Positions 30,875-40,742 of a stretch of DNA of 64,000 nt are shown piece by piece. The DNA lies in assembly GCA_019828565.1 (NCBI GenBank), contig JAHDYR010000025.1:806001-870000 (forward strand), given 5' to 3'. A model generated the notes under the pieces. It did not search any database and had not been told where the DNA came from. It was given only the letters and a program-made list of their open reading frames with translations. Source of the stretch: Carpediemonas membranifera. Lineage: Eukaryota; Fornicata. Each line of letters starts with the position of its first letter. Within the stretch, counting starts at the first letter, position 1. The position numbers were made by a program, and so were the translations under genes.

Positions 30875-32641
30875 TTAAAGCTCGGCCCACGGGTCAAGGT
30901 CGACTGGGATGATCTCTGCCGACCATCTGGGTGCCTCGCACTCGACCAACTCGGCCACCCCATCTGACACCGTCTTCGCGTAAAACCACTGGCCGGTGGA
31001 GTTGCGGAATGAGAGGGTGTATCTGCCTCTTATCCTAACCTGTCTGCTGTCAAAAGCCGTCGCCTCAAAGGGCACGCTGTACTGTTTGTCACGGCTGTAC
31101 ATGTGAGTGCGGCCCTCAGTGACCCAGATAAGCTCATAGCCACAAAAGAATCCCTTGACTCTCTCTCGGAAGCGGAGCGGGGTGGCTGTGAGGCACTTGT
31201 CGCCCTCACTGTACCCAGACAGCAGGCCCGACTGGGCGATAGGACGGGGAACTTCGCCAGCGAAGAGCAGCTGGCGGTCGCTGAGGAAGACGTTGAAGTA
31301 ATCATTTGACATGATCCGGTCGACCCTGAATGGCAAGTCGACGAATCCAGACATATCATTCTCGTGACCAAGTCCCAGCTGGCCATACCAATTGACACCG
31401 CTGATCACCTGACGATCGCCCATGGAGAGGATGACAGTGTTCCATGCATGCATGATGTGATCTGGGACAAAGCCAGTAGGCACAGAGACTGGGTGGAAGA
31501 GGTGGCTGTTCTCCCGCTCGACTGGGCCGACATACCATGTTGAATCCGCACCCGCAACTATGCCGACCGGGGTGAGTATGAACGTCTGCCAGCCATCCAT
31601 CGACACATCGGTCACCATCCCATGCTTCTCCCAAGCGGGCAGGCTGGCCTCGAGCTCGGCGACCTTCGGGCAGGCGGGGAAGGTGAGGCGGGTCGGGTCG
31701 ACGAACCCAGACGACTGGAACCCCAGCTGGCCAAGTTCGCTATACCCCCAGCCCCACATGCCCTTGGGCGTCCTGGCGATGTGGGCGAGGTGACCATCAA
31801 ACTCGTGGCTGTAGACCTCGAGGGCCCTGGGCATCCTGGCCCTGGTGAGGGCGGTGTGCTTGGTAGTGTCGAACATGAAGAGTCGGCCCATGTACATGTG
31901 GTGGTGGTATCCACTCCAGCTGCACTGATATCTCTCACCGTCCTTCTCGGCGACGTTCAGCGTGAAGAAGAACTTGCGGCAGAGGAACCAGAGGCACTTG
32001 GCCTCGGGGGTGAGAGCCTTGCGGATCTTGTTATGCAAATCGGTTGCGTCTGGGTACATTGCTTGGGATCGTGTCAGCAAGCGGTCTTGTATATCTGGGT
32101 TGGCCCCCGCCTCGACGAGTAGGGCCCATATTGTACCCTGCAGGAGGGTGAAGATGCGCGGCGGGAGGTCCTCGCCGGGCGCCAGAGGGATGTTCATGCT
32201 CAGCTGGGGCCCGCGCGTGAGTATCGCCGTAACCCTGTTGACAAGGTCGATGGCGCTGCGATGGTGTAGGCCGAGGGCAGCGATCGCGCTGGCGACTTCA
32301 TCGGCCGTGGCTGGCTCGGCTTCGCCGTCATCGTCCGGGATGTCCTCGCCGAACTCGTGGGTGAAGGCGCTTCGCATGAGTGTGGGAATGTCGCCGGGAA
32401 TATTGGCACATTCGATTGGCATGCGGGAGTTAGCAGTGATAAAAGCGTCGCGCTGGATGTTTCTGCAGCTCATAGACATTGATGAGCGCATTGCGGCGAG
32501 ACGAGCGCGAGAAGCGTCCATTCTCGCGATTCGGGCGTCGATCTCCTCATCGAGAAGCATCGTGCCATTCAAACGAGCAATATCGGCATCAATATCGGAG
32601 ATGTGGACGTCCAGCCGCTGAAGAGCATCCTGAGCATCCAT
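30875..32641 (-). CDS. RCC1-like family protein, intact copy D (type I N-terminus)
   Basis: The product has 588 residues from ATG at 32641 (MDAQDALQRLDVHISD), the start shared with copy C. An in-frame extension to 32752 exists but is not shared, so I prefer the inner start. The helical N-terminal part is followed by the invariant CLWFLCRKFFFTLNVAEKD block, then RCC1-like blades (GMWGWGYSELGQLGF, GVNWYGQLGLGHE, SDRQLLFAG) and the end motif STGQWFYAKT through DPWAEL. A TAAAT-containing stretch follows the stop. This is the best complete reference for type I members. Confidence 0.85.
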   Translation of the reverse strand: MDAQDALQRLDVHISDIDADIARLNGTMLLDEEIDARIARMDASRARLAAMRSSMSMSCRNIQRDAFITANSRMPIECANIPGDIPTLMRSAFTHEFGEDIPDDDGEAEPATADEVASAIAALGLHHRSAIDLVNRVTAILTRGPQLSMNIPLAPGEDLPPRIFTLLQGTIWALLVEAGANPDIQDRLLTRSQAMYPDATDLHNKIRKALTPEAKCLWFLCRKFFFTLNVAEKDGERYQCSWSGYHHHMYMGRLFMFDTTKHTALTRARMPRALEVYSHEFDGHLAHIARTPKGMWGWGYSELGQLGFQSSGFVDPTRLTFPACPKVAELEASLPAWEKHGMVTDVSMDGWQTFILTPVGIVAGADSTWYVGPVERENSHLFHPVSVPTGFVPDHIMHAWNTVILSMGDRQVISGVNWYGQLGLGHENDMSGFVDLPFRVDRIMSNDYFNVFLSDRQLLFAGEVPRPIAQSGLLSGYSEGDKCLTATPLRFRERVKGFFCGYELIWVTEGRTHMYSRDKQYSVPFEATAFDSRQVRIRGRYTLSFRNSTGQWFYAKTVSDGVAELVECEAPRWSAEIIPVDLDPWAEL

Positions 32642-32718
32642 CGTATTCAAAACCGACTCGCTTGCAGTCGCCCGACTTGGACCATCGCGATGGCCGCCCA
32701 GTTTGCGCCCCAGCGTAT

Positions 32719-32725
32719 GTTTACT
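32719..32725 (-). terminator. AGTAAAC candidate poly(A) signal, lipoate ligase
   Basis: The minus strand reads AGTAAAC six bases after the lipoate ligase stop codon. It matches the Giardia consensus AGTRAAY. Confidence 0.5.
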
Positions 32726-32730
32726 TGCCC

Positions 32731-33869
32731 CTACAACGCGGCCCCGAACCACGTTCCAAGCTCCTCAGCCCACCCGTGCTGCTCTGCAGGCACAGTCGCC
32801 CTGAGTCGACCCACGAAGCCCGCCACGCCGGCCAAGCTCAGCTCCGCCCCCAGCAGCGCCTGCTCGGCAGCCTCAACAAAGGAGGGCACGAGGCAGTCGC
32901 TGAACATCCGCGCGCCAGTAACGACTCCACCGGTTGACTCGAACTGCATTGAGACAAGACCCCAGTCGAACTTGTGGTCCATAACGCGGCTAAACTTGGG
33001 CGTGTTACCGAACCTCCATGACCACGCGCTGAGCCTCCGGTACTCCTGCTCGATCTCAGGCACCGTCTTCATCACGTCCTCGTCGATCCACTCAATACCA
33101 CATGAGCCCCCGTGAGTCTCGAAGAACTGGTCAGTGAGGGCCTCGCACAGGCCGTCGTGGGTGATGGACGGGTTTTCCAGGTTGAGGTTAGTAACCCTTG
33201 CCTGTACTGAGGCGACGCCCTTGCTCTGCAGCTTGAGCGGGTGGGGCGTGAGGTATTTGCCCATGGAGGCGAACTCGACGTCGCGCATCATGGTGCCGTG
33301 GTGGAAACCGCGGTCGGGGGTGAGCTTATATGCCGCGCCTGAGACCTTCTTACCGTCCACAAGGATGTCGTTTCTGCCGCTCGTCTCGGCCTTGATTCCA
33401 TAACCACGACGGAGCGACTTCGTCACAATTTCAGAGTTAAGCTCCTTGTTGAACGCGTTCTTGTCCGATACGAATGTGAAGTTCGTGTTGCCCATGTCCT
33501 GGTACACGGCCCCGCCTCCAGACTGACGGCGGGCGAGGAACACGTCGTCGGCCTTCATCGCATCCACGTCTACTTCGGCCCAGGGGTTCTGGTGGACACC
33601 AATGACTACCTGCGTGAGCGGCAAGGGATGAAGGGTCAAACGGTTGGCTTCACTTGCCAGAGGAAGAGGGTTTCTTTCGCCACAAGGGAGGAGCTGCGGA
33701 GAAGCCAGTTCTCGGTAGCAAGGTTGAAGAACGGGTTGTGCGACATGGACCGGAGAACATGAACGGCCTTGTTTCCCGGCATATTTGGATTATTCGAAGC
33801 TGGTCCTTCTTTTTCCGCAGATTCGAATGACTCAATCACGGGATAAGTCGATATTCGACCCCAACCCAC
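32731..33869 (-). CDS. lplA: Lipoate-protein ligase A, two exons
   Basis: Joining 33642-33869 to 32731-33609 gives 368 residues from the first ATG; a later in-frame ATG at 33782 (MPGNKAVHVLRSM) may be the real start or may follow a targeting presequence. The enzyme attaches free lipoate to lipoyl domains (via lipoyl-AMP), such as glycine-cleavage H protein. Motifs in order: FFNLATENWLL, LFLWQVKPTVVIG across the intron, HQNPWAEV, RRQSGGGAVYQD, NTNFTF, GRNDILVDGKKVSGAAYKL with the catalytic Lys, and HHGTMM. Length matches the family (about 330-370 with its C-terminal domain). It is divergent to the NAD(P)HX dehydratase gene. A mitochondrion-related organelle location is inferred, not shown. Confidence 0.92.
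33610..33641 (-). other. Spliceosomal intron (32 nt) in lipoate ligase
   Basis: On the minus strand it begins GTTTGACCC and ends CCGCTCACGCAG, in phase 0. Removal joins KPT to VVIG, exactly the conserved LplA sequence at this point; unspliced sequence reads into TGA at once. It is among the shorter spliceosomal introns known. Confidence 0.88.
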
Positions 33870-34092
33870 GTAATACCAGAATACTCAGCAGTAATTTAAA
33901 GCTGTTCTCACGTTCACGCATTGATCATGTCTTGCCTGATCAAAATTGTGCAGTGGTGATTCCCGACATTTTGGCAGCAACCGAGCTCATAATACGCTAC
34001 ATGTCGCGCCCGACCCTCAGCTTAGTCATGCTGCCGTTTTTGCAAGTTTTAGAGTTCGGGCAGTTTTAGCCCCGAGAGCTCAGCGACAGCAC

Positions 34093-37000
34093 ATGAGCAG
34101 CAGCATGGTCTCAGGTGCAAATGCGATCTCTCATTCTTCGCAGGAAACTCAAGATGTATCTATAGAGCCCATTAGGAGCGTTGTAGAGTCTCTTTTCTAC
34201 AACTTTGATGCCAATACCTACCTGAAGCAAAGTATTGATGAAGACCAGCACAAAGGTTTCGGAGGACGTATTATCATCATTGGTGGTTCACACGAGTACA
34301 GCGGTGCGCCGTTTTTCGTCGCTGCCGCCGCATTGAATTGCGGAATCGACCTTCCGTTCATTCTGACGCCATCCTCGGCCGCAGCTGCTGCAATCAAGAG
34401 CTACTCCCCCGAACTGATTGTCCACTGCATCAGTGACGGGCTCCCAGTCGAGAAGATCGTGTCCCTGTGCCCTTCCGTCATCTCGATCGGCTCTGGTCTC
34501 GGCCGCGGCAACACAGCCGAGCGCTGGTTCAACTCAATCCTGACTTCGAATGACCTTGCCGACACCCCCATCATCGTGGACGCGGACGGGCTTCATTTCC
34601 TCGCCCACCGGGCCCGAGGCCGCAAGAGAGGCCTCCTCGTCCTCACGCCGAACGGGAACGAGCTCAACGTGCTCGCTCAGGCCGTGGCGAGCAAGGTGGA
34701 TAAGAACAAGTGCGGCATGGACGGCCAGCTCACTGGTACAGCCGCCGCAGTGGCCATTGCCAAGTTCTTCAACGCCGCGGTCTTCGTCAAGGGCCGCAAT
34801 GACGTAATCGTCGTCGGAGACGTCGCAACCCCCGTCCACCAGTCCCAGGCAGCTCTCCGCCGCTGCGGAGGCCAGGGTGACGTGCTTACTGGCGTGGTCG
34901 CCGCATGTACCTCCCGACTCACGAAGGCCGGCCAGCAGAGCAGGACCGCACTCGCCACCCAGCTCACACGCGCTGCAATCATCACCCGCGCTGCCGCCCA
35001 GGACGCTGCGACCCACTACGGCCTCGCCATGTCTGCCCGGGACATGCTCGACGCCCTCCGCACCCTAGTCGCCGCACACACGACCCAGCCCCAAGGTCCG
35101 GCCACATCCGACGAGGAGGCAGTCATCGTCCAGGTTCGCGGCCCCGGCGGCACGGTTGTCTTGCTCCCTTCTGGCCGCAAGGCGACCTTTGGCCCAGCCC
35201 ACCTCACTGGCCCCATGCCCTCCGTAGGCTCAATCATGGACGCAACGGTGGACTCCCGCGGCGAGCTCGAGCTGCTCACCCCCCGCCACGTACGCCCCGA
35301 CTCGCCAGCTGACCTCAGGTCCGTCTCTGACAGGTTCGGGGCGCTGGAGTTGAGGCCGTTCTCCGACTCCCTCGAGCACGTCGACCTGCCCGACAGCCTG
35401 CCGACGTTTGACCCGCTCGATTCTGACGACGCCGATGATATATTCGGGCACCACGAATCGTTCACCACCGCCGGCCAGACCCAGCTCCAACTCGCAGTCG
35501 ATAAGACGGCCAGCCACGCCCCGATCCCCGCACCCATCGCTCACTGCCTCTCGACTGAGGGCAGACGTCTCGTGGGTCGGGTTGAGTTCCTCCTCGACGG
35601 GGTCGGCCTCATTTCTGTGCCAACCCTGGACCCAGCCAAGTCGCCCCTGGTCATGAGCTCGCAGGTGATCGACTACAAGCTCCGCGACGGCGTGGGTATG
35701 TTCGCCGTGTTCAGCACGAAGTGGGCCTCCACTCCTGCCGGCCAGCGTGACCTTGCCCGCGGTGACATTGTTGAATTCACCGCCGTCCCCCGCTACTCAG
35801 GCTCGAGAGCTCCGGCCCTGCAGGACCAGGCGGACTGGCTCGAACCCCCTGCCCTCGTCCGCATGAGATCTGAGACGGGCGGTGACTACGTCGCTGGCTC
35901 TGGCACGGCTCCCGTGGCCGACTCTATCGTCATCAGGGTGAACGGCAAGGTCGGGAAGTGGGAGCAGAAGGCCGTGTACAGGGCTGGGGCGAGTTACTCG
36001 GGCCTTGTGTACACGTGGTACGACCGGGAGGGGTATGGCTTCATCAAGACTGACATCGGCCTCGAGGTTTATTTCAGGAGAGAGAACCTCGAGAACCACA
36101 TGACAGCACCCATGCGCGGTGACTACGTGCGACTCACTGGCCACTGGCTCGACGACAAGCCGCAGGCCCGCGAGGTTTGCGTGGTTGGCCACCGCACCGG
36201 CCATACGATCCAAGGCGTGGTCTGCGCGATCGCTCACCCGTTCATCCTCATCAAGCCCCTCGCCGTGCACGTAGCCCACCAGAGATGCGACAGCGCTGGC
36301 GAAGACGTCGCCGCTGCCCTCGATGACGTGTACTTCGCCCGCGTCCGCTCGATTGGCGCCACGGGTGACCTTCGAGTCGGGGCGACAGTCACGTTCGTCT
36401 CTGACCCCGACATCACCACGCATCTCAGGGCCCGCCATGTCCGTCTCTCAGAGAGCACCAGAGACACGCCGTCCACGGCACTCATCACTGCAACCCTGGG
36501 CGGCATCCACTGGCCGCAGCCGAGTGTGACTCGACTCCACCGTAGAGTCGTAGCGTCAGTCGACTCGGTTGACTCAACCCACAAGACATGCACGCTCTCG
36601 TACTACGGCGGCCAGGCTGTTACTGTGACTGTTCTCAACTCTGGCCAGGTGCCCCACACGAGCGCTGCCTCTCTCTCGGCCTTCCGCCAGCCCCGTGAGG
36701 GTGACCTGGTTGATGCCCCCGAGAGCCTCTGGGCACTCGATGCCCCTGCATCACTTGATGATGCCCCTGCCTTCCTGCTGCCCGGTGACGAAGCAATGAG
36801 TCTCCTCGTGGTTGACACGGAGGAGGTCGACGGCCTCACACTGACCTACACCATCTCCCAACCGTTCAAGCGCCCTAGATCCGACGGCCAACTCCGCCTT
36901 GCCCCGCCGCTCTCGTGCTTCGTGCTGCCCCCGTCCGCGGGGACCGACCTTGCACCCGGCGACCAGATCCACCTCACCCTGCGCCACTCGGGCCCCGACT

Positions 37001-37329
37001 CCTGCTTCACCGTGGCCACGCCGCGCCTGTTCACTGGCGTGTTCATAGCAGCGAACGGCACTGGCCAGCTGATCCCCACCGCAAGCTCGGAGGACATGAG
37101 CTCGCCGTACCGTAGCGACGTCCCTGTCGGCCTGCCGCCCCGCAGGCAGCACAGGCTGAACTCTGCCGTCGAGTATGTCTCGTCCAAGACGTCGGCTGAG
37201 CGGTCGTCCGGTATCTGGGGCATGGGCGCGATGAGCAGCGTCAGCGTGGGTAACAGTCCGGCAGCCGATATTCGGCGGCTGCAGCACGCGATGTATGGGG
37301 GTATGGGTGACGTTAGAATGTTAGACTAA
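34093..37329 (+). CDS. ATP-dependent NAD(P)H-hydrate dehydratase fused to cold-shock/OB-like modules
   Basis: The product has 1078 residues from ATG at 34093; the open frame extends upstream but has no ATG. Residues about 10-340 are a complete NAD(P)HX dehydratase (repairs hydrated NADH/NADPH): GGSHEYSGAPFFVAAAALN, DADGLHFL, LTPNGNELNVL, VFVKGRNDVIVVGD and the catalytic RRCGGQGDVLTG. Stand-alone enzymes are about 300-350 residues. The remaining 730 or so residues hold several small beta modules; the clearest, at about 634-700, reads GLVYTWYDREGYGFIKTDIG and onward to a VYF motif, a cold-shock nucleic-acid-binding pattern. Others lie near 355-400, 494-566 and 706-786. RNA binding by the tail is inferred. 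Confidence 0.85.
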   Translation: MSSSMVSGANAISHSSQETQDVSIEPIRSVVESLFYNFDANTYLKQSIDEDQHKGFGGRIIIIGGSHEYSGAPFFVAAAALNCGIDLPFILTPSSAAAAAIKSYSPELIVHCISDGLPVEKIVSLCPSVISIGSGLGRGNTAERWFNSILTSNDLADTPIIVDADGLHFLAHRARGRKRGLLVLTPNGNELNVLAQAVASKVDKNKCGMDGQLTGTAAAVAIAKFFNAAVFVKGRNDVIVVGDVATPVHQSQAALRRCGGQGDVLTGVVAACTSRLTKAGQQSRTALATQLTRAAIITRAAAQDAATHYGLAMSARDMLDALRTLVAAHTTQPQGPATSDEEAVIVQVRGPGGTVVLLPSGRKATFGPAHLTGPMPSVGSIMDATVDSRGELELLTPRHVRPDSPADLRSVSDRFGALELRPFSDSLEHVDLPDSLPTFDPLDSDDADDIFGHHESFTTAGQTQLQLAVDKTASHAPIPAPIAHCLSTEGRRLVGRVEFLLDGVGLISVPTLDPAKSPLVMSSQVIDYKLRDGVGMFAVFSTKWASTPAGQRDLARGDIVEFTAVPRYSGSRAPALQDQADWLEPPALVRMRSETGGDYVAGSGTAPVADSIVIRVNGKVGKWEQKAVYRAGASYSGLVYTWYDREGYGFIKTDIGLEVYFRRENLENHMTAPMRGDYVRLTGHWLDDKPQAREVCVVGHRTGHTIQGVVCAIAHPFILIKPLAVHVAHQRCDSAGEDVAAALDDVYFARVRSIGATGDLRVGATVTFVSDPDITTHLRARHVRLSESTRDTPSTALITATLGGIHWPQPSVTRLHRRVVASVDSVDSTHKTCTLSYYGGQAVTVTVLNSGQVPHTSAASLSAFRQPREGDLVDAPESLWALDAPASLDDAPAFLLPGDEAMSLLVVDTEEVDGLTLTYTISQPFKRPRSDGQLRLAPPLSCFVLPPSAGTDLAPGDQIHLTLRHSGPDSCFTVATPRLFTGVFIAANGTGQLIPTASSEDMSSPYRSDVPVGLPPRRQHRLNSAVEYVSSKTSAERSSGIWGMGAMSSVSVGNSPAADIRRLQHAMYGGMGDVRMLD

Positions 37330-37422
37330 GTGCGGTTGGTATCATAAAGCCGAGTGAGAGGGAGCTGTGTCAAGGATATTTACCGACTTGCATCAAAGAG
37401 GGGTATGCCATGGGTGGCCATC

Positions 37423-37438
37423 ATTTACTCCATTTACT
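37423..37438 (-). terminator. Tandem AGTAAAT candidate poly(A) signals, copy E
   Basis: The minus strand reads AGTAAATGGAGTAAATG. The first AGTAAAT overlaps the TAA stop of RCC1-like copy E and the second follows nine bases later. Confidence 0.5.
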
Positions 37439-39104
37439 GCTCGGCCCACGGGTCGACGTCGACTGGGGTGATTTCCCAGAAAAGTGGTTCAAAAAATGCC
37501 TTACGCTTGACCATCTTAGCCACCCCACCTGACACTTTCTTCACGTCAAACCACTTGCCGCTGGAGTGACGGTATGAACGGGCGCTTATGATTTCTAAAC
37601 AGTCGGCCTCAAAGGGTACACAGTACTGCTTGTCGCTATCGCACAGGTGGGTCTGGCCCTCAGTGACCCAGACAAGAGTCGACTCTTGGCAATAGAATCC
37701 CTTGACCCTCTCTGGGAAGCGGAGCGGGGTGCCTGTGAGACACACGTCATCTTCTCTGTACCCAGGCAGCAGGCCCGACTGGGCGATATGAGGGAGAACT
37801 TGGCCGGCGAACAGCAGCTGGCGGCCGCTGAGGAAGACATTGAAGTAACAGCCTGGCATGATCCGGTCGACCCTGAATGTCGGCTCCTCGAAGCCAGTCA
37901 TCTCGTTCTCGTGCCCGAGTCCCAGCCGGCCACAGAAGTTCCATCCGCTGATCATTCGTCGATCGCCCATGGAGAGTATTACATTATTACCATTATAATC
38001 TGCTATATGATCTGGGATAAAGTCAGACGGCATAACAACTGGGTGAAAGCCATCTCGGTTTTCCTCCTCGACTGGGCCTACAAACGGCATCAGAAGATCC
38101 CAGAACCACCCATAGCCAGCCATGACAGTGCCGACTGGTGTGCGTATGAACGTCCGTTTGCCTTTTGTCATCCCTTTGTCCACAATCAACGCATCAGTCA
38201 CCATCCTGTGCTTCTCCCAAGGGGGCAGGCTGGCCTCGAGCTCGGCGACCTTGGGGCAGTTGGGGAAGGTGAGGCGGGTCGGGTCGACGAACCCAGATGA
38301 CTTGAACCCCAGCTGGCTATATTCGTTGTAGCCCCAGCCCCACAGACCCTTGGGCGTCCTGGCGATGTGGGTGTACCTGTCGCTGTAGACCTCGAGGGCC
38401 CGGGGCATCCTGGCCCTGGTGAGGGCGGTGTGCTTGGTAGTGTCGAGCATGAAGAGTCGGCCCATGTACATGTGGTGGTGGTAGTATCCACTACAGCTGC
38501 ACTGATATCTCTCACCGTCCTTCTCGGCGACGTTCAGCGTGAAGAAGAACTTGCGGCAGAGGAACCAGAGGCACTTGGCCTCGGGGGCGAGAGCCTTGCG
38601 GATCTTGTTATGCAAATCGGTTGCGTCTGGCCACTTCTCTCGAGCCTCGTCCAGCACCCTGTCCTCGAGGTCGGGGTTGGCCCCGCCACCCACCAGACAC
38701 GCCCACACCGCGCCCTGGTTCAGCGTGTGCATGGCGACCGGGAGCTCCTCGCCGTCCGCGAGCTCGACGTTCATGGACAGCGGGGGGCCGCTGGTGAGGA
38801 TCGAGCGGGCGCGGTCGAGGAGGGCTTGCGCGGATGGTTCGAGAAGGTGGATCTCTGAGAGCGCGGCGAGGAGGGATTCGAGATCCTGGCCATCTTGCGG
38901 CGCGTCTGTGGTTGTATGACTGCGGATAAACCTCCTGAATGCGTTCAGCATCCGAGATAAGAGCGGCATTTGCTCGTCGAAGTGACGCTGGTACGCGCAG
39001 GCAATGAGCGAGGGGATGTCGCCTGCAATGCTGCTCGTGGCCGTTATTGAGAGCCGATGGGCCGCGATCAGCGCCTTTCGCGTCTTCTTGTCTCCATTGC
39101 TCAT
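37434..39104 (-). CDS. RCC1-like family protein, intact copy E (type III N-terminus)
   Basis: The product has 556 residues from ATG at 39104 (MSNGDKKTRKALIAAH). The frame is open upstream to an ATG at 39311, adding 69 residues of unlikely composition, so the inner start is preferred. The N-terminal 130 residues differ from type I members but share GDIPSL and LSMN motifs. From LHNKIRKALAPEAKCLWFL onward it is the common family body, with GLWGWGYNEYSQLGF, GWNFCGRLGLGHE and SGRQLLFAG blades and the end SGKWFDVKKV through DPWAEQ. It provides the unbroken version of the region frameshifted in copies B, H and I, which shows that their one-base loss is a mutation. Confidence 0.85.
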   Translation of the reverse strand: MSNGDKKTRKALIAAHRLSITATSSIAGDIPSLIACAYQRHFDEQMPLLSRMLNAFRRFIRSHTTTDAPQDGQDLESLLAALSEIHLLEPSAQALLDRARSILTSGPPLSMNVELADGEELPVAMHTLNQGAVWACLVGGGANPDLEDRVLDEAREKWPDATDLHNKIRKALAPEAKCLWFLCRKFFFTLNVAEKDGERYQCSCSGYYHHHMYMGRLFMLDTTKHTALTRARMPRALEVYSDRYTHIARTPKGLWGWGYNEYSQLGFKSSGFVDPTRLTFPNCPKVAELEASLPPWEKHRMVTDALIVDKGMTKGKRTFIRTPVGTVMAGYGWFWDLLMPFVGPVEEENRDGFHPVVMPSDFIPDHIADYNGNNVILSMGDRRMISGWNFCGRLGLGHENEMTGFEEPTFRVDRIMPGCYFNVFLSGRQLLFAGQVLPHIAQSGLLPGYREDDVCLTGTPLRFPERVKGFYCQESTLVWVTEGQTHLCDSDKQYCVPFEADCLEIISARSYRHSSGKWFDVKKVSGGVAKMVKRKAFFEPLFWEITPVDVDPWAEQ

Positions 39105-39629
39105 GTCGTTCGTTGCCAAGCAACTCCAGCGAGTCGGACACGCGCCCCGCAGTGCCCATGCCCCAGGCCTCATGGCCAGCAGGGAAGCTGTGCCCCGGCC
39201 CGAGACAGTAGCCTTGGCACAGTCACCCGGCAAGGCAGCACCGTGGCCGAAAGGAGACGAATCCGTCGGGGCGATGGTTGTTCTTATCTTTGCCTGGGCC
39301 GACAGGCTCACTCAACATGTAGGTCAGGCTGTGACTGGTTGGGATTGCTGCGAATGCCCCAAACTGGCCACTGGTGGATTGAATGCCTTGCAAGTCTCGG
39401 CAGGACACTACGTGGACATGCGGGAGCAACCCTGGTCAAGCACCGTCAGCCACCTCTGACGTGAGTCGACGCGCCGACCTTCGTCACACAGCCGGAGTCC
39501 ACGGCTGGGCTATACTTGGTGCTAGTGACCGAGAGATTCGGGCTCCGCGGCCGAAATGTCAACGAAACCATCTCAACATCCAAATCACAAGATTAAATCC
39601 AGAATATTTAAGGCGAAGAAACCACACAA
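39105..39629. other. Upstream region of copy E, no gene seen
   Basis: This is 525 bases with no convincing coding frame. The part next to copy E (39105-39190) is also present upstream of broken copy F near 40690-40745 (shared AGGCCTGGGGCATGGG), so it is part of the duplicated unit and probably includes the promoter or 5' UTR. Confidence 0.45.
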
Positions 39630-39755
39630 ATGGGCTTGAACCAAAGCACTATCGTTGTTGCTGATTACGAGAACTTTGAGGAAGTTCCTCAGGAGGCTAC
39701 TATAGATCGTCGCGGCCGGCACGGTCGTGGCAGCCACAGTTGCGGCCACCACTAA
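39630..39755 (+). CDS. Small ORF (41 aa), possible N-myristoylated peptide
   Basis: A 41-codon frame starts MGLNQSTIVV, passes through an acidic middle and ends in a basic Gly/His/Arg tail (RGRHGRGSHSCGHH). The MGxxxS/T start fits the N-myristoylation consensus. A second small ORF at 53571-53702 on the minus strand starts MGGSESTIVI, also has an acidic middle, and ends in a basic tail. The shared STIV and layout are the only evidence that either is a gene. The metal-binding look of the His/Cys tail is speculation. Confidence 0.35.
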   Translation: MGLNQSTIVVADYENFEEVPQEATIDRRGRHGRGSHSCGHH

Positions 39756-40014
39756 AACACTGGCTGTATAAAGCAACTTGGAACGAGAAGAATGCTGTTT
39801 GGAAGATGTATTACTCAATATACACCTGTCAATGTTGGATTTGTGCCTGTTGGCTTTGTGAGTATTGAGAGGTCAGCAGATTCGTGCTCGACAACATAGC
39901 ATAGCGTATTTTCAAAGGACAGGCTCAAACAGGCTGCCGAGTGCCTGCATATCAGTACGAGAACGCATGTGGAGACCCACCACAATGCTTGTGGTGTGGA
40001 ATATCGGAGATCGC

Positions 40015-40488
40015 ATGAAGCAAATGAGTGGTGAAAAGCTGAATGTCCTCTTCCTCTGCACGGGCAATTCATGCCGCAGCCAAATGGCAGAAGGACTAGC
40101 AAATCGCATCAATGGAAGCACTATTAGCGCTTTCTCTGCAGGGATCGAGACTCATGGGCTGAATCCCAACGCTGTGGCCGTGATGGCCGAGCTTGGCATC
40201 GATATCTCCACCAATCGCTCCAAGAACATCGCCGAGTTCATGTCGTCTTCATCCAGCTTCCCGCCAATCGATGTCGTCGTCACCGTCTGCGGCCATGCCC
40301 ATGAAACCTGCCCCCGCTTCCCTGCAGACTGCCGTGTAGTCCACGCCGGCTTCAAAGATCCACCGCGCATGGCTCGGGAAGTGGCAGCCCGTGGTGGCGG
40401 TGAGGAGGAGCAGCTGGCATGTTATCGGGCAGTGAGAGATGAGATCAGGACCTTTGTGGAAGGCATGCCCCAGGTCCTGGTGGTTTGA
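40015..40488 (+). CDS. arsC: Arsenate reductase, thioredoxin-coupled LMW-PTP type
   Basis: The product has 157 residues from ATG at 40015; 40024 (MSGEKLNVLFLC) is also possible. The fold is that of low-molecular-weight tyrosine phosphatases: the P-loop CTGNSCRSQMAEG is Cys-x5-Arg near the N-terminus. Two further cysteines in TVCGHAHETCPRFP match the resolving pair (Cys82 and Cys89 in the bacterial enzyme) that shuttles the disulfide to thioredoxin. It reduces arsenate to arsenite. This type is common in bacteria, so horizontal acquisition is likely. No arsenite efflux gene is adjacent. No introns. Confidence 0.9.
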   Translation: MKQMSGEKLNVLFLCTGNSCRSQMAEGLANRINGSTISAFSAGIETHGLNPNAVAVMAELGIDISTNRSKNIAEFMSSSSSFPPIDVVVTVCGHAHETCPRFPADCRVVHAGFKDPPRMAREVAARGGGEEEQLACYRAVRDEIRTFVEGMPQVLVV

Positions 40489-40742
40489 TATGCTTCTTCG
40501 TGTTTTCACTGCAGTTCAGCACCTTGCCAGCGCTCTTTTCGTGTCGTAAAAGGTACTTATTGACTTAAATGAGGTCTCATACATGGGGCCAAGGGGCAAG
40601 AGCGCGACCGAGGCTAGGATCCAAGACGTCTGTGCGTTAGCCGCTGCTCACATCTCCCTGCCGACTTGTCTCTGGCCGGGGCGCAGCTCCCCTTCTGGTC
40701 GCTAGGCCTGGGGCATGGGGCACTGCGGGGTGTCCGACTGCA

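Noticed and set aside
39585-39818. A 77-codon minus-strand frame with a membrane-like segment
   Set aside because: It has no ATG (opens with TTG) and lies opposite the small ORF at 39630-39755, whose codons generate the hydrophobic run.
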